DNA of 17,322 nucleotides from NCBI GenBank assembly GCA_902495305.1, contig CABUWG010000037.1:1-17322 (forward strand). The letters are read 5' to 3'. The position numbers and the translations under genes are program-made. The notes beneath the pieces are model-generated. The model was not told where the DNA came from, did no database searches, and saw only the letters and a list, made by a program, of their open reading frames with translations. The DNA is from an uncultured Pseudomonadota bacterium (lineage in GTDB: Bacteria > Pseudomonadota > Alphaproteobacteria > RF32 > CAG-239). Shown one piece after another: positions 8,085 to 14,989 of this stretch; within the stretch, counting starts at the first letter, position 1, and each line of letters starts with the position of its first letter.

Positions 8085-8696
8085 TTACTCTGTTTTGGCG
8101 CGCAAAACCATCATTGCCGAAGCAAAGACTTCCGCATGAACCTCACACTTATATTGCAAATAATCATCCTGCCCTTTCCAAGACTTCATCCCCAGCAGGT
8201 TTTGCAGATTATGTCCGGCCTCATGATAAAAATTCATAACCGAAGAAGCCGGAGATTTTGCCGCATAATAGAACAAAGCCGAAGCGCCGTGAAAACTCCC
8301 CACATAACAGCCGCAAATTTCCTTGCCCAGCATCTCCATATTTTGAACATACAGGCCGCGGCCGCGCGTTCTTTTGTCTGCCGGCAGCAAAACGCCGGCT
8401 TCGCGCAAATAAGCCAGACTGCGCAGCCCCCAGACCTTAAAAGCCTCCCGCATCAGGTTTGAATTATAATAACGCCGGTTAAGGCCGGAATAACGGCGGG
8501 AAACAATCTTATCATAATCCACGCACAAAAAAGGCCGTTTATAAGCTTTGTTTATTTTCTTCAGCTCGGCAATATCATCAGCCAGCAGCTTTTCAACCTT
8601 ATCGGCAAAAGCGGCACGCCGGCAAAACGGATAACACCCGCTCCGGATATATTCGGCAATCTCCTGCCTCAACTCGGCTTCACTGTAATGATACAT
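8085..8696 (-). CDS. N-terminal half of metallopeptidase paralogue, zinc motif intact
   Basis: The 203-residue product carries FYHEAGHNLQ (HEAGH at 158-162) and CEVHAEVFAS (184-193), the same two motifs in the same order as the intact neighbour. It stops right after the second motif. It could still fold as a minimal zinc-binding domain, but it lacks the approximately 200-residue C-terminal half of its paralogue. The ATG at 8696 is set by AAGGGAG about nine bases upstream. That ribosome site lies within the terminator-like stem at 8707-8732. The remainder of the gene continues in frame downstream of the TAA at 8085. Confidence 0.65.
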   Translation of the reverse strand: MYHYSEAELRQEIAEYIRSGCYPFCRRAAFADKVEKLLADDIAELKKINKAYKRPFLCVDYDKIVSRRYSGLNRRYYNSNLMREAFKVWGLRSLAYLREAGVLLPADKRTRGRGLYVQNMEMLGKEICGCYVGSFHGASALFYYAAKSPASSVMNFYHEAGHNLQNLLGMKSWKGQDDYLQYKCEVHAEVFASAMMVLRAKTE

Positions 8697-8732
8697 AAAA
8701 AAAACTCCCTTGTATTTACTTTACTACAAGGG
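8697..8732 (-). terminator. Terminator hairpin containing the ribosome site of the next gene
   Basis: On the minus strand CCCTTGTA (8732-8725) pairs perfectly with TACAAGGG (8714-8707) across a ten-base loop, followed by AG and eight T. This fits an intrinsic terminator for the pentapeptide-repeat gene ending at 8761. The 3' arm contains the AAGGGAG ribosome site for the gene starting at 8696, so the same fold would hide it in any transcript reading through. Confidence 0.7.
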
Positions 8733-8746
8733 AAACAGGCTGTCAA
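8718..8746 (-). promoter_or_regulatory. Candidate sigma70-like promoter for the metallopeptidase pair
   Basis: A perfect TTGACA (minus strand, 8746-8741) lies 17 bases before TAAAGT (8723-8718), which matches the -10 consensus at four of six positions. A transcript starting near 8711 would omit the 5' arm of the hairpin at 8707-8732 and leave the ribosome site free. Confidence 0.4.
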
Positions 8747-8760
8747 TATTTGTCCAAAAA

Positions 8761-10020
8761 CTAAGACCTGTGGTTACCCATTGAAGACTTGATTCGCCCC
8801 AACGTTGCCGCATCAAATTCTTTGCCGTGAATATGAACCTTCTTCTTCTCTTTAACTTCCCGTTTTTGAACCGGTATCTCCGTCTCGGCCGTTTTTTCTT
8901 CCCTGACCGGCTCGGGCACATAATCGCGTTTTTTTTCTTTTTGCTGCTTCATCTGTTCAAGAGCCTCGCGTTTTCTGGCCTCAATAACCTCGCGCAGTTC
9001 GGCATTGTGTGATTTCTCTTTCTCGGCTTTTTCTTTCTGAATTTCCGATATAATCTCCGCATCAGTCGGCTCCGGCGCCTGTCCGTAGCCCATTTTTTTC
9101 ATGAGCTTCTGCCCCATCTTCATCATATCGGAAATTTTTGTTCCTTTCATCTTTGTCGTGTCAATCACGCCAAATTCTTTGCGGTTATTAAAGAAATCTT
9201 CAAAATCCACATTCCAGCCTTTTTTCTTGGCCTTGTTTTTCGGCGCCAACAGCATTTTCATTTCTGCCGGTGTCGGTGCACGTCCCAGCGCCTGAGCAAT
9301 TTGTTCCGGCGTAATAATACACTGGCTCAGATCAAGCCCCCACAAATCCACGCCGGTCAAATCACATCCGGTAAAATCCACGCCCCGCAAATCAACTTTG
9401 CTCAAATCAATGCGCGACAAATCCAACAGCGTCAGATTCAATAATGTCAGTTTCAGCTTATGCGGATAATACTTGGCCAAAAACTCAATCAGCGCCTGAA
9501 AATCTTCCAACGCCCAGTCATCAATTTTAATATCAAGCAGAATGGCGTCTTCAATATCAATATCTTCAAACTTAATGCCGGAAAGGTTTGCGCCGGTAAA
9601 ATTGGTGTTCTTCAAAACGGCACCGGACAACACGGCTCCGGTCAAATCGGCTCCCGATAAGTTGGCGCCGCTCAGATTAGAACCCGAAAAGTCCACGCCC
9701 CGCAAATTAGAACCGGACAAATCCGTTCCGCTCAAATCCGCACAAGAAAAATTGGCATTTTCCAAATTCTCGCCGGCAAAATTTCCGTCTTCCAGTTTTT
9801 TGCCGGAAAATTCGATCTTGGAAAGCGGCTTGTACAAACGCTCTTCCGCTCTTTTGGCTCCCGGATTGGGCTTTGTGGCCGATACCGCGCTCCACTCAAA
9901 AGTCATGTCGCTTTCGTTGTCCGCTGCACTGGCTGAACGCTCATACGCAATCTTTGAGCTTTGAATCTTCTGCTTCAAAACTTCCAAATCTTTTTTATCT
10001 GTTTCCTGATCATCAGTCAT
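8761..10020 (-). CDS. Pentapeptide-repeat protein with helical insertion and charged tail
   Basis: This protein of about 419 residues has two blocks of A(D/N)LSG-type pentapeptide repeats, which fold as a right-handed square beta-helix: about residues 70-165 and 196-235. They are separated by a non-repeat segment with a probable helix (DDWALEDFQALIEFLAKYY). After the second block comes IITPEQIAQALGRAPTPAEM, then a basic stretch and a long Glu/Lys-rich tail (about 310-400) likely to be helical or disordered. No signal peptide is visible, so it is probably cytoplasmic. Pentapeptide proteins are known in gyrase protection and as scaffolds, but nothing here points to either. The second of two adjacent ATGs (10020) is preferred because AGG lies about seven bases upstream; 10023 is possible. 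Confidence 0.85.
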   Translation of the reverse strand: MTDDQETDKKDLEVLKQKIQSSKIAYERSASAADNESDMTFEWSAVSATKPNPGAKRAEERLYKPLSKIEFSGKKLEDGNFAGENLENANFSCADLSGTDLSGSNLRGVDFSGSNLSGANLSGADLTGAVLSGAVLKNTNFTGANLSGIKFEDIDIEDAILLDIKIDDWALEDFQALIEFLAKYYPHKLKLTLLNLTLLDLSRIDLSKVDLRGVDFTGCDLTGVDLWGLDLSQCIITPEQIAQALGRAPTPAEMKMLLAPKNKAKKKGWNVDFEDFFNNRKEFGVIDTTKMKGTKISDMMKMGQKLMKKMGYGQAPEPTDAEIISEIQKEKAEKEKSHNAELREVIEARKREALEQMKQQKEKKRDYVPEPVREEKTAETEIPVQKREVKEKKKVHIHGKEFDAATLGRIKSSMGNHRS

Positions 10021-10058
10021 CATTCAGCCTGCATTGTTCCGCCAAAGCACTTAAAACT

Positions 10059-10087
10059 ATCATAGACCGTGTTTCAATCTTTTGCAA
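10059..10087 (-). promoter_or_regulatory. Candidate promoter of the pentapeptide-repeat gene
   Basis: On the minus strand TTGCAA (10087-10082) is followed, after exactly 17 bases, by TATGAT (10064-10059), matching four and five of six consensus positions. It lies in the short gap after the lipoprotein gene, 39 bases before the start codon. This suggests the pentapeptide gene can be transcribed independently. Confidence 0.45.
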
Positions 10088-10095
10088 GTTTTAAT

Positions 10096-11892
10096 CTACC
10101 GCAAAATACAGCCCCGCCCGGCCTGACGCAGTTTATTGCAAATTCCGACCATGCCGCCGTTCTCGGAACGCACAATCAGCCGGTGAACTTCTCTGCCGTC
10201 GACAGACACGGTTTCAACCTGTCCCTGCAATTTGGCCAGTTCCGGATAAGCCAGCTGCAAATTCTTCCATGCTTTCTCGGCATTGTCACATTCCGAAAAA
10301 GCGCCCAGCTGCATAATCTTGCGTCCGTTCGCATCCGCACCGTACAAAGCTGCCGGAGCAGTCGCGGCTTTCAAGGCTGCCGGACGGCTGACGGCCTTTT
10401 TGGGCGGCAGAACCACTTTTTCATTTTCCACAACGTCTTCCAGCCAGTTTTCGTTCTTGCTCCATTCCGTATCCGGCTTAGGCTGCTTTTTCTCTGCTTT
10501 GGGAGAGTTAGCCAGCATCTGCACCAAATCCTGATTAAATGCCGCCTTCAGGGCAATCACAATGTGACGGATGTCTTTTTTCATCAGCTTTTGATTAAAG
10601 GGCGAAAATCCGGCATAAAAGTATAATGTCCTGAGCGCAACGGCTCTTTCCGCCAAAACCTGGCTTTCTTTGCTTTCGGCCTCCATCAGTTTCAGCTTCA
10701 GGTTCAACACCTCCAGTTTTTCGTCCGGAGTCAGATTATAATTCCGCTCCTGCTCCCTGATTTCCTGCTTCAGATTCTTAACCTTTTCAGCCACAATTTC
10801 ATAATCTCCGGAAGCCGACTTCACCATATTATAAGCAATCTCGTTCTGAACAAAAATCGCAATCCCGAGTTCATCCAGAACTTTGCGGCGAACAAAATCT
10901 TTTTCCTGCACTTTCTGACTGTCGACCCGTGCATAGCCAAGCGCCGCGCTCACCAAATTCTCGGCCGTATTTTTCGCCCGCTCAACCAGACTGTTAATAT
11001 AAATGGGATCTTTGGCCTCATACCCGTTGACCTGCAAACGCTCAACCTGCGGATAAGCCTTAAAGATATTGGCTCGAACAATTTCAAACGTCACCGGCGC
11101 ATTATCCAGACGAAACTCTTCCCGATTCCCCGCTGCCGATTTCTGAAAAACATCCAGCACATAATTGCGGTCAAAATCTTCCAGTTCGTAAAAACGGCGG
11201 CCTTCCAGCTCAAGCTTTTTACCGTCAAACTTAACCAGCTTTTCATAGTCATCAACATTCTGCTGCAACTGCTTTTTAAAGTTCACAAGCTCATAAACAG
11301 CCACGTCCAGACCTTTTTTATACTCTTTTTCTTCCTCGCTCAAGCTGCCTTTTTTCTCCAGTTTGGCATTCAGATTCGCCAGATTCTTCTGCTGTTTTTT
11401 CAACAGGCGGTCAATCTCGGCAATTTTTTTGACGGAGAACAAGGCGTTTTGGTGAGAGCGGATGGCAGCCAGCGCCAGATACTGTGACGCTCTGGCATAA
11501 ACGGTCTCGTTTCTGGCAGCATCGCTTTCTTCCAGATTCGCCACTGCAAACAACACCGAAAAGTCCAAAAGACGAATAGAATTATACAAAGGATTCTCCT
11601 CGCCGCTCACCGCACCGTTCACACTGTTCAACAACTCACGCGCCGTCAGTTTGCTCGGATTCCCCAGCTTTTTCCGCATATTCTGGGAGGTAACGTCAAC
11701 ATTGTATTTCACCGCCCGCGCCATGGAAGAATACACGTCCAGCCGGCCGTTAACCTTTTCCGGTTCCATGGCAAAAGGCATTTCCTCCACCTCGATTTTT
11801 TCGGTACCCCACTTGGGTTCGTCACTGGCACAACCGGCCAAAAGCAAAGAAAACACAGCCGGAATAAAGAGATAGAAACGAGAAATTTTCAT
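10096..11892 (-). CDS. Outer-membrane-type lipoprotein with TolC-like helices and C-terminal SPOR domain
   Basis: From the ATG at 11892 the product has 598 residues. It opens with a lipoprotein signal peptide: basic MKISR, a hydrophobic core and the lipobox LLAGC, with the lipidated cysteine at residue 21. The middle (about 40-450) is almost wholly helical with long heptad-rich segments and two roughly similar halves, recalling the coiled coils of TolC-family efflux channels. The last 80 residues (MQLGAFSECDNAEKAWKNLQ through LRQAGRGC) match a SPOR domain, which binds septal peptidoglycan stripped of stem peptides. An ATG at 11904 would give MSAL first, but its AAAGG would abut the start codon, and a candidate promoter favours the later start. 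The TolC relation is moderate; lipobox and SPOR are clear. Confidence 0.75.
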   Translation of the reverse strand: MKISRFYLFIPAVFSLLLAGCASDEPKWGTEKIEVEEMPFAMEPEKVNGRLDVYSSMARAVKYNVDVTSQNMRKKLGNPSKLTARELLNSVNGAVSGEENPLYNSIRLLDFSVLFAVANLEESDAARNETVYARASQYLALAAIRSHQNALFSVKKIAEIDRLLKKQQKNLANLNAKLEKKGSLSEEEKEYKKGLDVAVYELVNFKKQLQQNVDDYEKLVKFDGKKLELEGRRFYELEDFDRNYVLDVFQKSAAGNREEFRLDNAPVTFEIVRANIFKAYPQVERLQVNGYEAKDPIYINSLVERAKNTAENLVSAALGYARVDSQKVQEKDFVRRKVLDELGIAIFVQNEIAYNMVKSASGDYEIVAEKVKNLKQEIREQERNYNLTPDEKLEVLNLKLKLMEAESKESQVLAERAVALRTLYFYAGFSPFNQKLMKKDIRHIVIALKAAFNQDLVQMLANSPKAEKKQPKPDTEWSKNENWLEDVVENEKVVLPPKKAVSRPAALKAATAPAALYGADANGRKIMQLGAFSECDNAEKAWKNLQLAYPELAKLQGQVETVSVDGREVHRLIVRSENGGMVGICNKLRQAGRGCILR

Positions 11893-11916
11893 GAGCGCGG
11901 ACATCCTTTAATAACG

Positions 11917-11925
11917 ATTGTAACA
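11917..11925 (-). promoter_or_regulatory. Candidate extended -10 promoter of the SPOR lipoprotein gene
   Basis: The minus strand reads TGTTACAAT, an extended -10 (TGN plus TACAAT, five of six matches), with no good -35. Transcription would begin near 11910, leaving roughly a 20-base leader before the ATG at 11892. The element overlaps the TGTAACAA direct repeat at 11919-11936. Confidence 0.35.
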
Positions 11926-11936
11926 ATATGTAACAA
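11919..11936. repeat. Two direct copies of TGTAACAA one helical turn apart
   Basis: TGTAACAA occurs at 11919-11926 and again at 11929-11936, separated by TA, so the copies recur every ten bases. It lies between two divergent genes and overlaps the candidate -10 of the leftward lipoprotein gene. A dimeric regulator could bind both copies on one face of the helix; this is inference. Confidence 0.4.
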
Positions 11937-12015
11937 GAATTTAAAAGCTTTTTATCAAATTTATTGGTATATGTAAACTAAAATTAATCCAAAAACAAAT
12001 ATAGAGGCAAATTTT

Positions 12016-13038
12016 ATGACTGATAAAATTAGAGTGGCAGTAATTGGCGCTGGCATGATGGGCAAGAACCATATCAAGACTTATAAGACCCTGAACAATG
12101 TTGAACTCGTCGGCGTTTATGACATTTTTCCCGACGCCGCCAAAGCCGCGGCAGAAACTTTCGGCATCAGGGCTTTTTCTTCCATGGAAGAAGTCGCGGC
12201 CAATGTTGACGCCGTTAGCGTTGTAACCACTTCCGTCACCCATGCCGATGTCGGCGAATTCTTCTTAACACGCAAAATCCACTGCATGATGGAAAAACCG
12301 CTGGCCACCACGGAAGAAGAATGCAACCGTCTGATTAAGGCGGCCAAAGACAATAACGTCACGCTGCTCGTCGGCCATATTGAACAGTTCAATCCGGCGG
12401 TTGAACAAATGCACCGCCTGCTTTCCGACACGTCTAAGATTCGCTCGCTGACGGCACAACGCATGTCTGCCGCTTCCGGCCGTATCACTGACGTTGACGT
12501 TGCCATGGATCTGATGATTCACGATGCCGAGATTATTCTCTCTCTGGTTCAGTCACCGGTCAAAAACATCAATGCCGTATCGGTTAAAACGCCTGACCAT
12601 GCTTCCGGCAAAGACTACATCACCGCATTGCTTGAATTTGAAAACGGCGTCACGGCCAACATAACGGCCAGCCGCATCACTCAGGCCCGCGTCAGAACCA
12701 TGACCGTGACAACCGATACCAACTACATTGACATGGACTTCATCAATCAGAGCATTAACGTTCACACTCAGGGACGCATGCCCTATGTCAATCAGGAAGA
12801 AATTCCGGAATGGATGCATTATGGCTTGAAAGGCAGCGTCGAGCAGTTGTTTATTCCGACCAACCAGCCGCTTCAGGCAGAATTAAACCACTTCGTCAAC
12901 TGCATCAACGGCAAAGAAACCCCGCGCATTACCGGAGAAAACGCTCTGGCAGCCTTGCGCGTCATCTGGGGAGTTCAGCAAAAACTCGGTTTTTTTATGC
13001 AGGATAACAACGAAGCCCTGAAAGTCGCCGCCGAATAA
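12016..13038 (+). CDS. Gfo/Idh/MocA-family NAD(P)-dependent oxidoreductase
   Basis: This 340-residue enzyme begins with a Rossmann fold: VAVIGAGMMGKNHIKTY carries the GxGxxG-type dinucleotide loop (about residues 9-14), and VGVYD ends the second strand. CMMEKPLATT (about 91-100) contains the family EKP signature, whose lysine is catalytic. The following LLVGHIEQFNPAV resembles UDP-sugar dehydrogenases of the GnnA/WlbA type, which oxidise the 3-position of UDP-GlcNAc-like sugars for lipid A or O-antigen. The substrate here is inferred only. The C-terminal half is the usual beta-sheet substrate domain, and length is typical. AGAGG eight bases before the ATG fixes the start. Its TAATG end overlaps truA by one base, so the two are co-translated. 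Confidence 0.88.
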   Translation: MTDKIRVAVIGAGMMGKNHIKTYKTLNNVELVGVYDIFPDAAKAAAETFGIRAFSSMEEVAANVDAVSVVTTSVTHADVGEFFLTRKIHCMMEKPLATTEEECNRLIKAAKDNNVTLLVGHIEQFNPAVEQMHRLLSDTSKIRSLTAQRMSAASGRITDVDVAMDLMIHDAEIILSLVQSPVKNINAVSVKTPDHASGKDYITALLEFENGVTANITASRITQARVRTMTVTTDTNYIDMDFINQSINVHTQGRMPYVNQEEIPEWMHYGLKGSVEQLFIPTNQPLQAELNHFVNCINGKETPRITGENALAALRVIWGVQQKLGFFMQDNNEALKVAAE

Positions 13039-13778
13039 TGCGTTATAAAATCACCGTAGAATATGACGGCACAAATTTACTGGGCTGGCAAAGACAATTG
13101 GACGGTCCGAGCGTACAAGAGCATTTGGAAAATGCTCTTTTCGCTTTTACCGGCACCAAAACCGAAGTCGCCGGCGCCGGCAGAACCGATGCCGGAGTCC
13201 ACGCCCTCAAACAGGTCGCCCATTTTGATGTTGAAAAAGACTGGGATACTTTTCGCATGCGCGAGGCTTATAACGCTCACCTGCGTTTAAGAGAAGCCCC
13301 GGTTTCCGTGCTGGAAGTTGAGAAAGTCTCCTCTGATTTTCACGCCCGCTTTTCTGCCAAAGGCCGCGGCTACATCTATCGTATCTTAAACCGCAAAGCC
13401 CCGCCGGCCATTGAAAAAAACCGCGTTTGGTGGGTTCCTGTTCCGTTGGATACGGAAAAAATGCGGCAAGGCGCGCAATACCTGCTCGGCAGGCATGACT
13501 TTACTTCTTTCCGCGCCGCCGCCTGTCAGGCCAAATCTCCGGTAAAAACCCTTGACCGGCTGGATATTGAACAACACGGCGAAGAAATCATCTTCATCGT
13601 TGAAGCCCGCTCTTTTTTGCACCATCAGGTCAGAAATATGGTCGGCACCTTGCGCGAAGTCGGTGACGGCAGCCGGCAGCCGGAAGATATTAAAACAATT
13701 CTGGAAGCCTGCGACAGGCGCATGGCCGGCCCCAACGCTCCGGCCTGCGGGTTATACTTAAATCGCGTGGAATATTAG
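13038..13778 (+). CDS. truA: tRNA pseudouridine(38-40) synthase TruA
   Basis: TruA modifies uridines 38-40 in the anticodon stem-loop of many tRNAs. The 246-residue product has the family's size, the N-terminal YDGTNLLGWQRQ, the catalytic motif GAGRTDAGVHA with Asp51, and RAYN-like, HDFTSFRAA and FLHHQVRNMVGTL segments further on. The ATG overlaps the stop of the oxidoreductase gene (TAATG), giving translational coupling and explaining the lack of a separate ribosome site. It ends 31 bases before the strong promoter of the next gene. Confidence 0.95.
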   Translation: MRYKITVEYDGTNLLGWQRQLDGPSVQEHLENALFAFTGTKTEVAGAGRTDAGVHALKQVAHFDVEKDWDTFRMREAYNAHLRLREAPVSVLEVEKVSSDFHARFSAKGRGYIYRILNRKAPPAIEKNRVWWVPVPLDTEKMRQGAQYLLGRHDFTSFRAAACQAKSPVKTLDRLDIEQHGEEIIFIVEARSFLHHQVRNMVGTLREVGDGSRQPEDIKTILEACDRRMAGPNAPACGLYLNRVEY

Positions 13779-13782
13779 CGCC

Positions 13783-13791
13783 TTATCCACA
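13783..13791 (+). promoter_or_regulatory. Single consensus DnaA-box sequence
   Basis: TTATCCACA matches the strict DnaA-box consensus. It lies five bases after truA and 17 bases before the -35 of the lysozyme-like gene's promoter. No second box or AT-rich unwinding cluster was seen, so it is not an origin. It could be chance, a regulatory site or part of DnaA titration. Confidence 0.3.
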
Positions 13792-13808
13792 GTCCATATG
13801 AAACCATA

Positions 13809-13837
13809 TTGACATTAGTGACACCGACATGTATTAT
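13809..13837 (+). promoter_or_regulatory. Strong sigma70-like promoter of the lysozyme-like gene
   Basis: TTGACA (13809-13814), a 17-base spacer and TATTAT (13832-13837) give a perfect -35, ideal spacing and a five-of-six -10. It is the best promoter match in the window. The start site would be near 13844, in front of a leader with three hairpins. Confidence 0.7.
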
Positions 13838-13842
13838 TTTTC

Positions 13843-13870
13843 ATATGGCGGATATGTGTATCCGTCATAT
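13843..13870 (+). other. Leader hairpin 1 (non-terminator)
   Basis: ATATGGCGGATA (13843-13854) pairs with TATCCGTCATAT (13859-13870) over a TGTG loop: twelve pairs, one of them G-U. No T-run follows. It lies right at the predicted transcription start and precedes the terminator hairpin by five bases, giving a compact 60-base RNA with two hairpins if transcription stops there. Confidence 0.6.
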
Positions 13871-13875
13871 AGTCA

Positions 13876-13906
13876 GACTGAACGATCTTTCGTTTGGTCT
13901 TTTTTT
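13876..13906 (+). terminator. Intrinsic terminator in the leader of the lysozyme-like gene
   Basis: A ten-pair stem (13876-13885 with 13890-13899, two G-U pairs, loop TCTT) is followed by seven T. It can end transcription from truA, but it also lies downstream of the promoter at 13809-13837. That promoter would then yield either a short RNA of about 60 bases or a conditionally terminated mRNA. Confidence 0.7.
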
Positions 13907-13919
13907 GTTTTAAACTTCA

Positions 13920-13940
13920 GGGAGCCTCAGCTCCCTTTTT
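13920..13940 (+). terminator. Second terminator-like hairpin just before the lysozyme-like gene
   Basis: GGGAGC (13920-13925) pairs with GCTCCC (13930-13935) over a CTCA loop and is followed by five T. It ends 23 bases before the ATG and nine bases before the ribosome site, so it acts as a second barrier to transcription entering the gene. Confidence 0.65.
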
Positions 13941-13963
13941 CATTATCATAAGGAAATTGTCAA

Positions 13964-14923
13964 ATGAAAGAACATGAACAATATTTGCTGGACGTCATGC
14001 AGGGAAGACGCCCGTTCAAAAATGTAGAACCCAAACCAGGAGAAGGAAAATACTACTACCTTGACCCCAACCAGAAATACGACTGGTTCACGCCATCTCG
14101 TCCTGATCAAAGGACCTATGTTCCCTCCGAGGATTCCCCCAATCCTTATACACAACCCCGACAGCCGGCGGCTCAACAGTTTCAACAACCGTTTCAGCCC
14201 CAACAGTCATTCCACCCACAACAGCCGCAGATTCAGGGATATGCTTCACTTTCCGGCTCAATCCCCAACGCCGCTGCTCGCATGCATTCTTCGGCTTTGG
14301 ATAACAAAAAATATGCTGAACACAATCTAAAAAAACCCAGTGCCGAAATGGCTAAAATGAAACCTTTTTTAAGAGATGCAGAAGAACCGAAAGAACATCC
14401 ATACCGTGATATTTATGGGTACACCACTTTTTGCGATGGACACATGGAACCTAAACCGGAAAAAAACATGACTGAATATCCTTGGTTGGATAAAACCACG
14501 AATATGTTGGCCAGTGATGAAAAAATCAACGCCGACACTGCTTACCTCACCACTCTACCTTATGGAAGAGGAAAAACCGCCTCATTTTATAAAGACAAAA
14601 CCAATTTAAGACTATCTCCGGAATACTGTGAAAAATTGCTCGACCACGATTTAGCTGTTCGGGAAGAAGAATTAAGCAGAGGTTTTCCGAACTATAACCG
14701 CATGAGCCCAGACATACAACGTGCCTTAATGGAAGTACATTATCAATCTAATGCTTTTAACAAACAAAGGCCTCAAATCAGAAAATTGCATAACGCAGCA
14801 AGGCAATCCGATAAAGAAAAATTCTGCAACGCATTAATGCGGGATGATTCCAAACGCCCTGACCTCAAACAAAGAAACGAATGGGTATATGAGCAATGTC
14901 AAAAAGGATATTTTATAAAATAA
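13964..14923 (+). CDS. GH24 (T4-lysozyme-like) muramidase with Pro/Gln-rich N-terminal half; putative effector
   Basis: The product has 319 residues. Residues 1-50 are polar and aromatic. Residues 53-92 form a Pro/Gln-rich linker with repeated QQP/PQQ motifs. Residues about 135-319 align with T4 lysozyme: E140-x8-D149-x5-T155 reproduces the catalytic triad E11, D20 and T26, and FCDGHM matches the GIGHL strand with H160 for H31. LSPEYCEKLLDHDL matches the EAEKLFNQDV helix, IQRALMEVHYQSN the core ALINMVFQMG helix, and the C-terminal RNEWVYEQCQKGYF the closing helix. The domain should cut the glycan backbone of peptidoglycan. There is no signal peptide, so delivery would need a holin or a secretion system, and the linker-bearing N-terminus resembles an effector more than an endolysin. 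AAGGAA lies eight bases upstream. The call is by eye; no search was run. Confidence 0.75.
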   Translation: MKEHEQYLLDVMQGRRPFKNVEPKPGEGKYYYLDPNQKYDWFTPSRPDQRTYVPSEDSPNPYTQPRQPAAQQFQQPFQPQQSFHPQQPQIQGYASLSGSIPNAAARMHSSALDNKKYAEHNLKKPSAEMAKMKPFLRDAEEPKEHPYRDIYGYTTFCDGHMEPKPEKNMTEYPWLDKTTNMLASDEKINADTAYLTTLPYGRGKTASFYKDKTNLRLSPEYCEKLLDHDLAVREEELSRGFPNYNRMSPDIQRALMEVHYQSNAFNKQRPQIRKLHNAARQSDKEKFCNALMRDDSKRPDLKQRNEWVYEQCQKGYFIK

Positions 14924-14927
14924 ACTA

Positions 14928-14956
14928 ATGACAAATTTATTATGCTTGTATATTAT
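14928..14956 (+). promoter_or_regulatory. Candidate promoter of the secreted-protein array
   Basis: ATGACA (14928-14933), a 17-base spacer and TATTAT (14951-14956) match the consensus at five of six positions each. It starts five bases after the lysozyme-like gene and would begin transcription near 14963, giving a leader of about 27 bases before the ATG at 14990. Confidence 0.5.
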
Positions 14957-14989
14957 TATGCTAAATTATTAAAAATAGTGAGAATATCC

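Larger units (their letters stand above)
7470..8696 (-). pseudogene. HExGH metallopeptidase paralogue split by one in-frame TAA
   Basis: Read from 8696 to 7470 the frame never shifts. 203 codons are followed by one TAA (8087-8085), eight more sense codons and a further 196 codons. Ignoring the stop, the product is 408 residues, against 412 for the intact paralogue next door, and it aligns over its whole length. A single base change from a sense codon (CAA, GAA or AAA) would explain this. A sequencing error, a true nonsense mutation or programmed read-through cannot be told apart from the sequence alone. Other genes here stop at TAA, so a recoded genetic code is not the explanation. Confidence 0.75.

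Noticed and set aside
13783..13791. Replication origin at the DnaA box
   Set aside because: Only one box was found, without clustering, an unwinding region or dnaA/dnaN neighbours.
13829..13951. A 40-codon frame beginning MYYFSYGGYVYPSY
   Set aside because: It overlaps the -10 of the strong promoter and both terminator hairpins, and has no ribosome site, so the promoter could not transcribe its start.
14942..14989. An upstream ATG adding 16 residues to secreted paralogue 1
   Set aside because: It sits between the -35 and -10 of the candidate promoter, has no ribosome site and would put a hydrophilic extension before an otherwise normal signal peptide.
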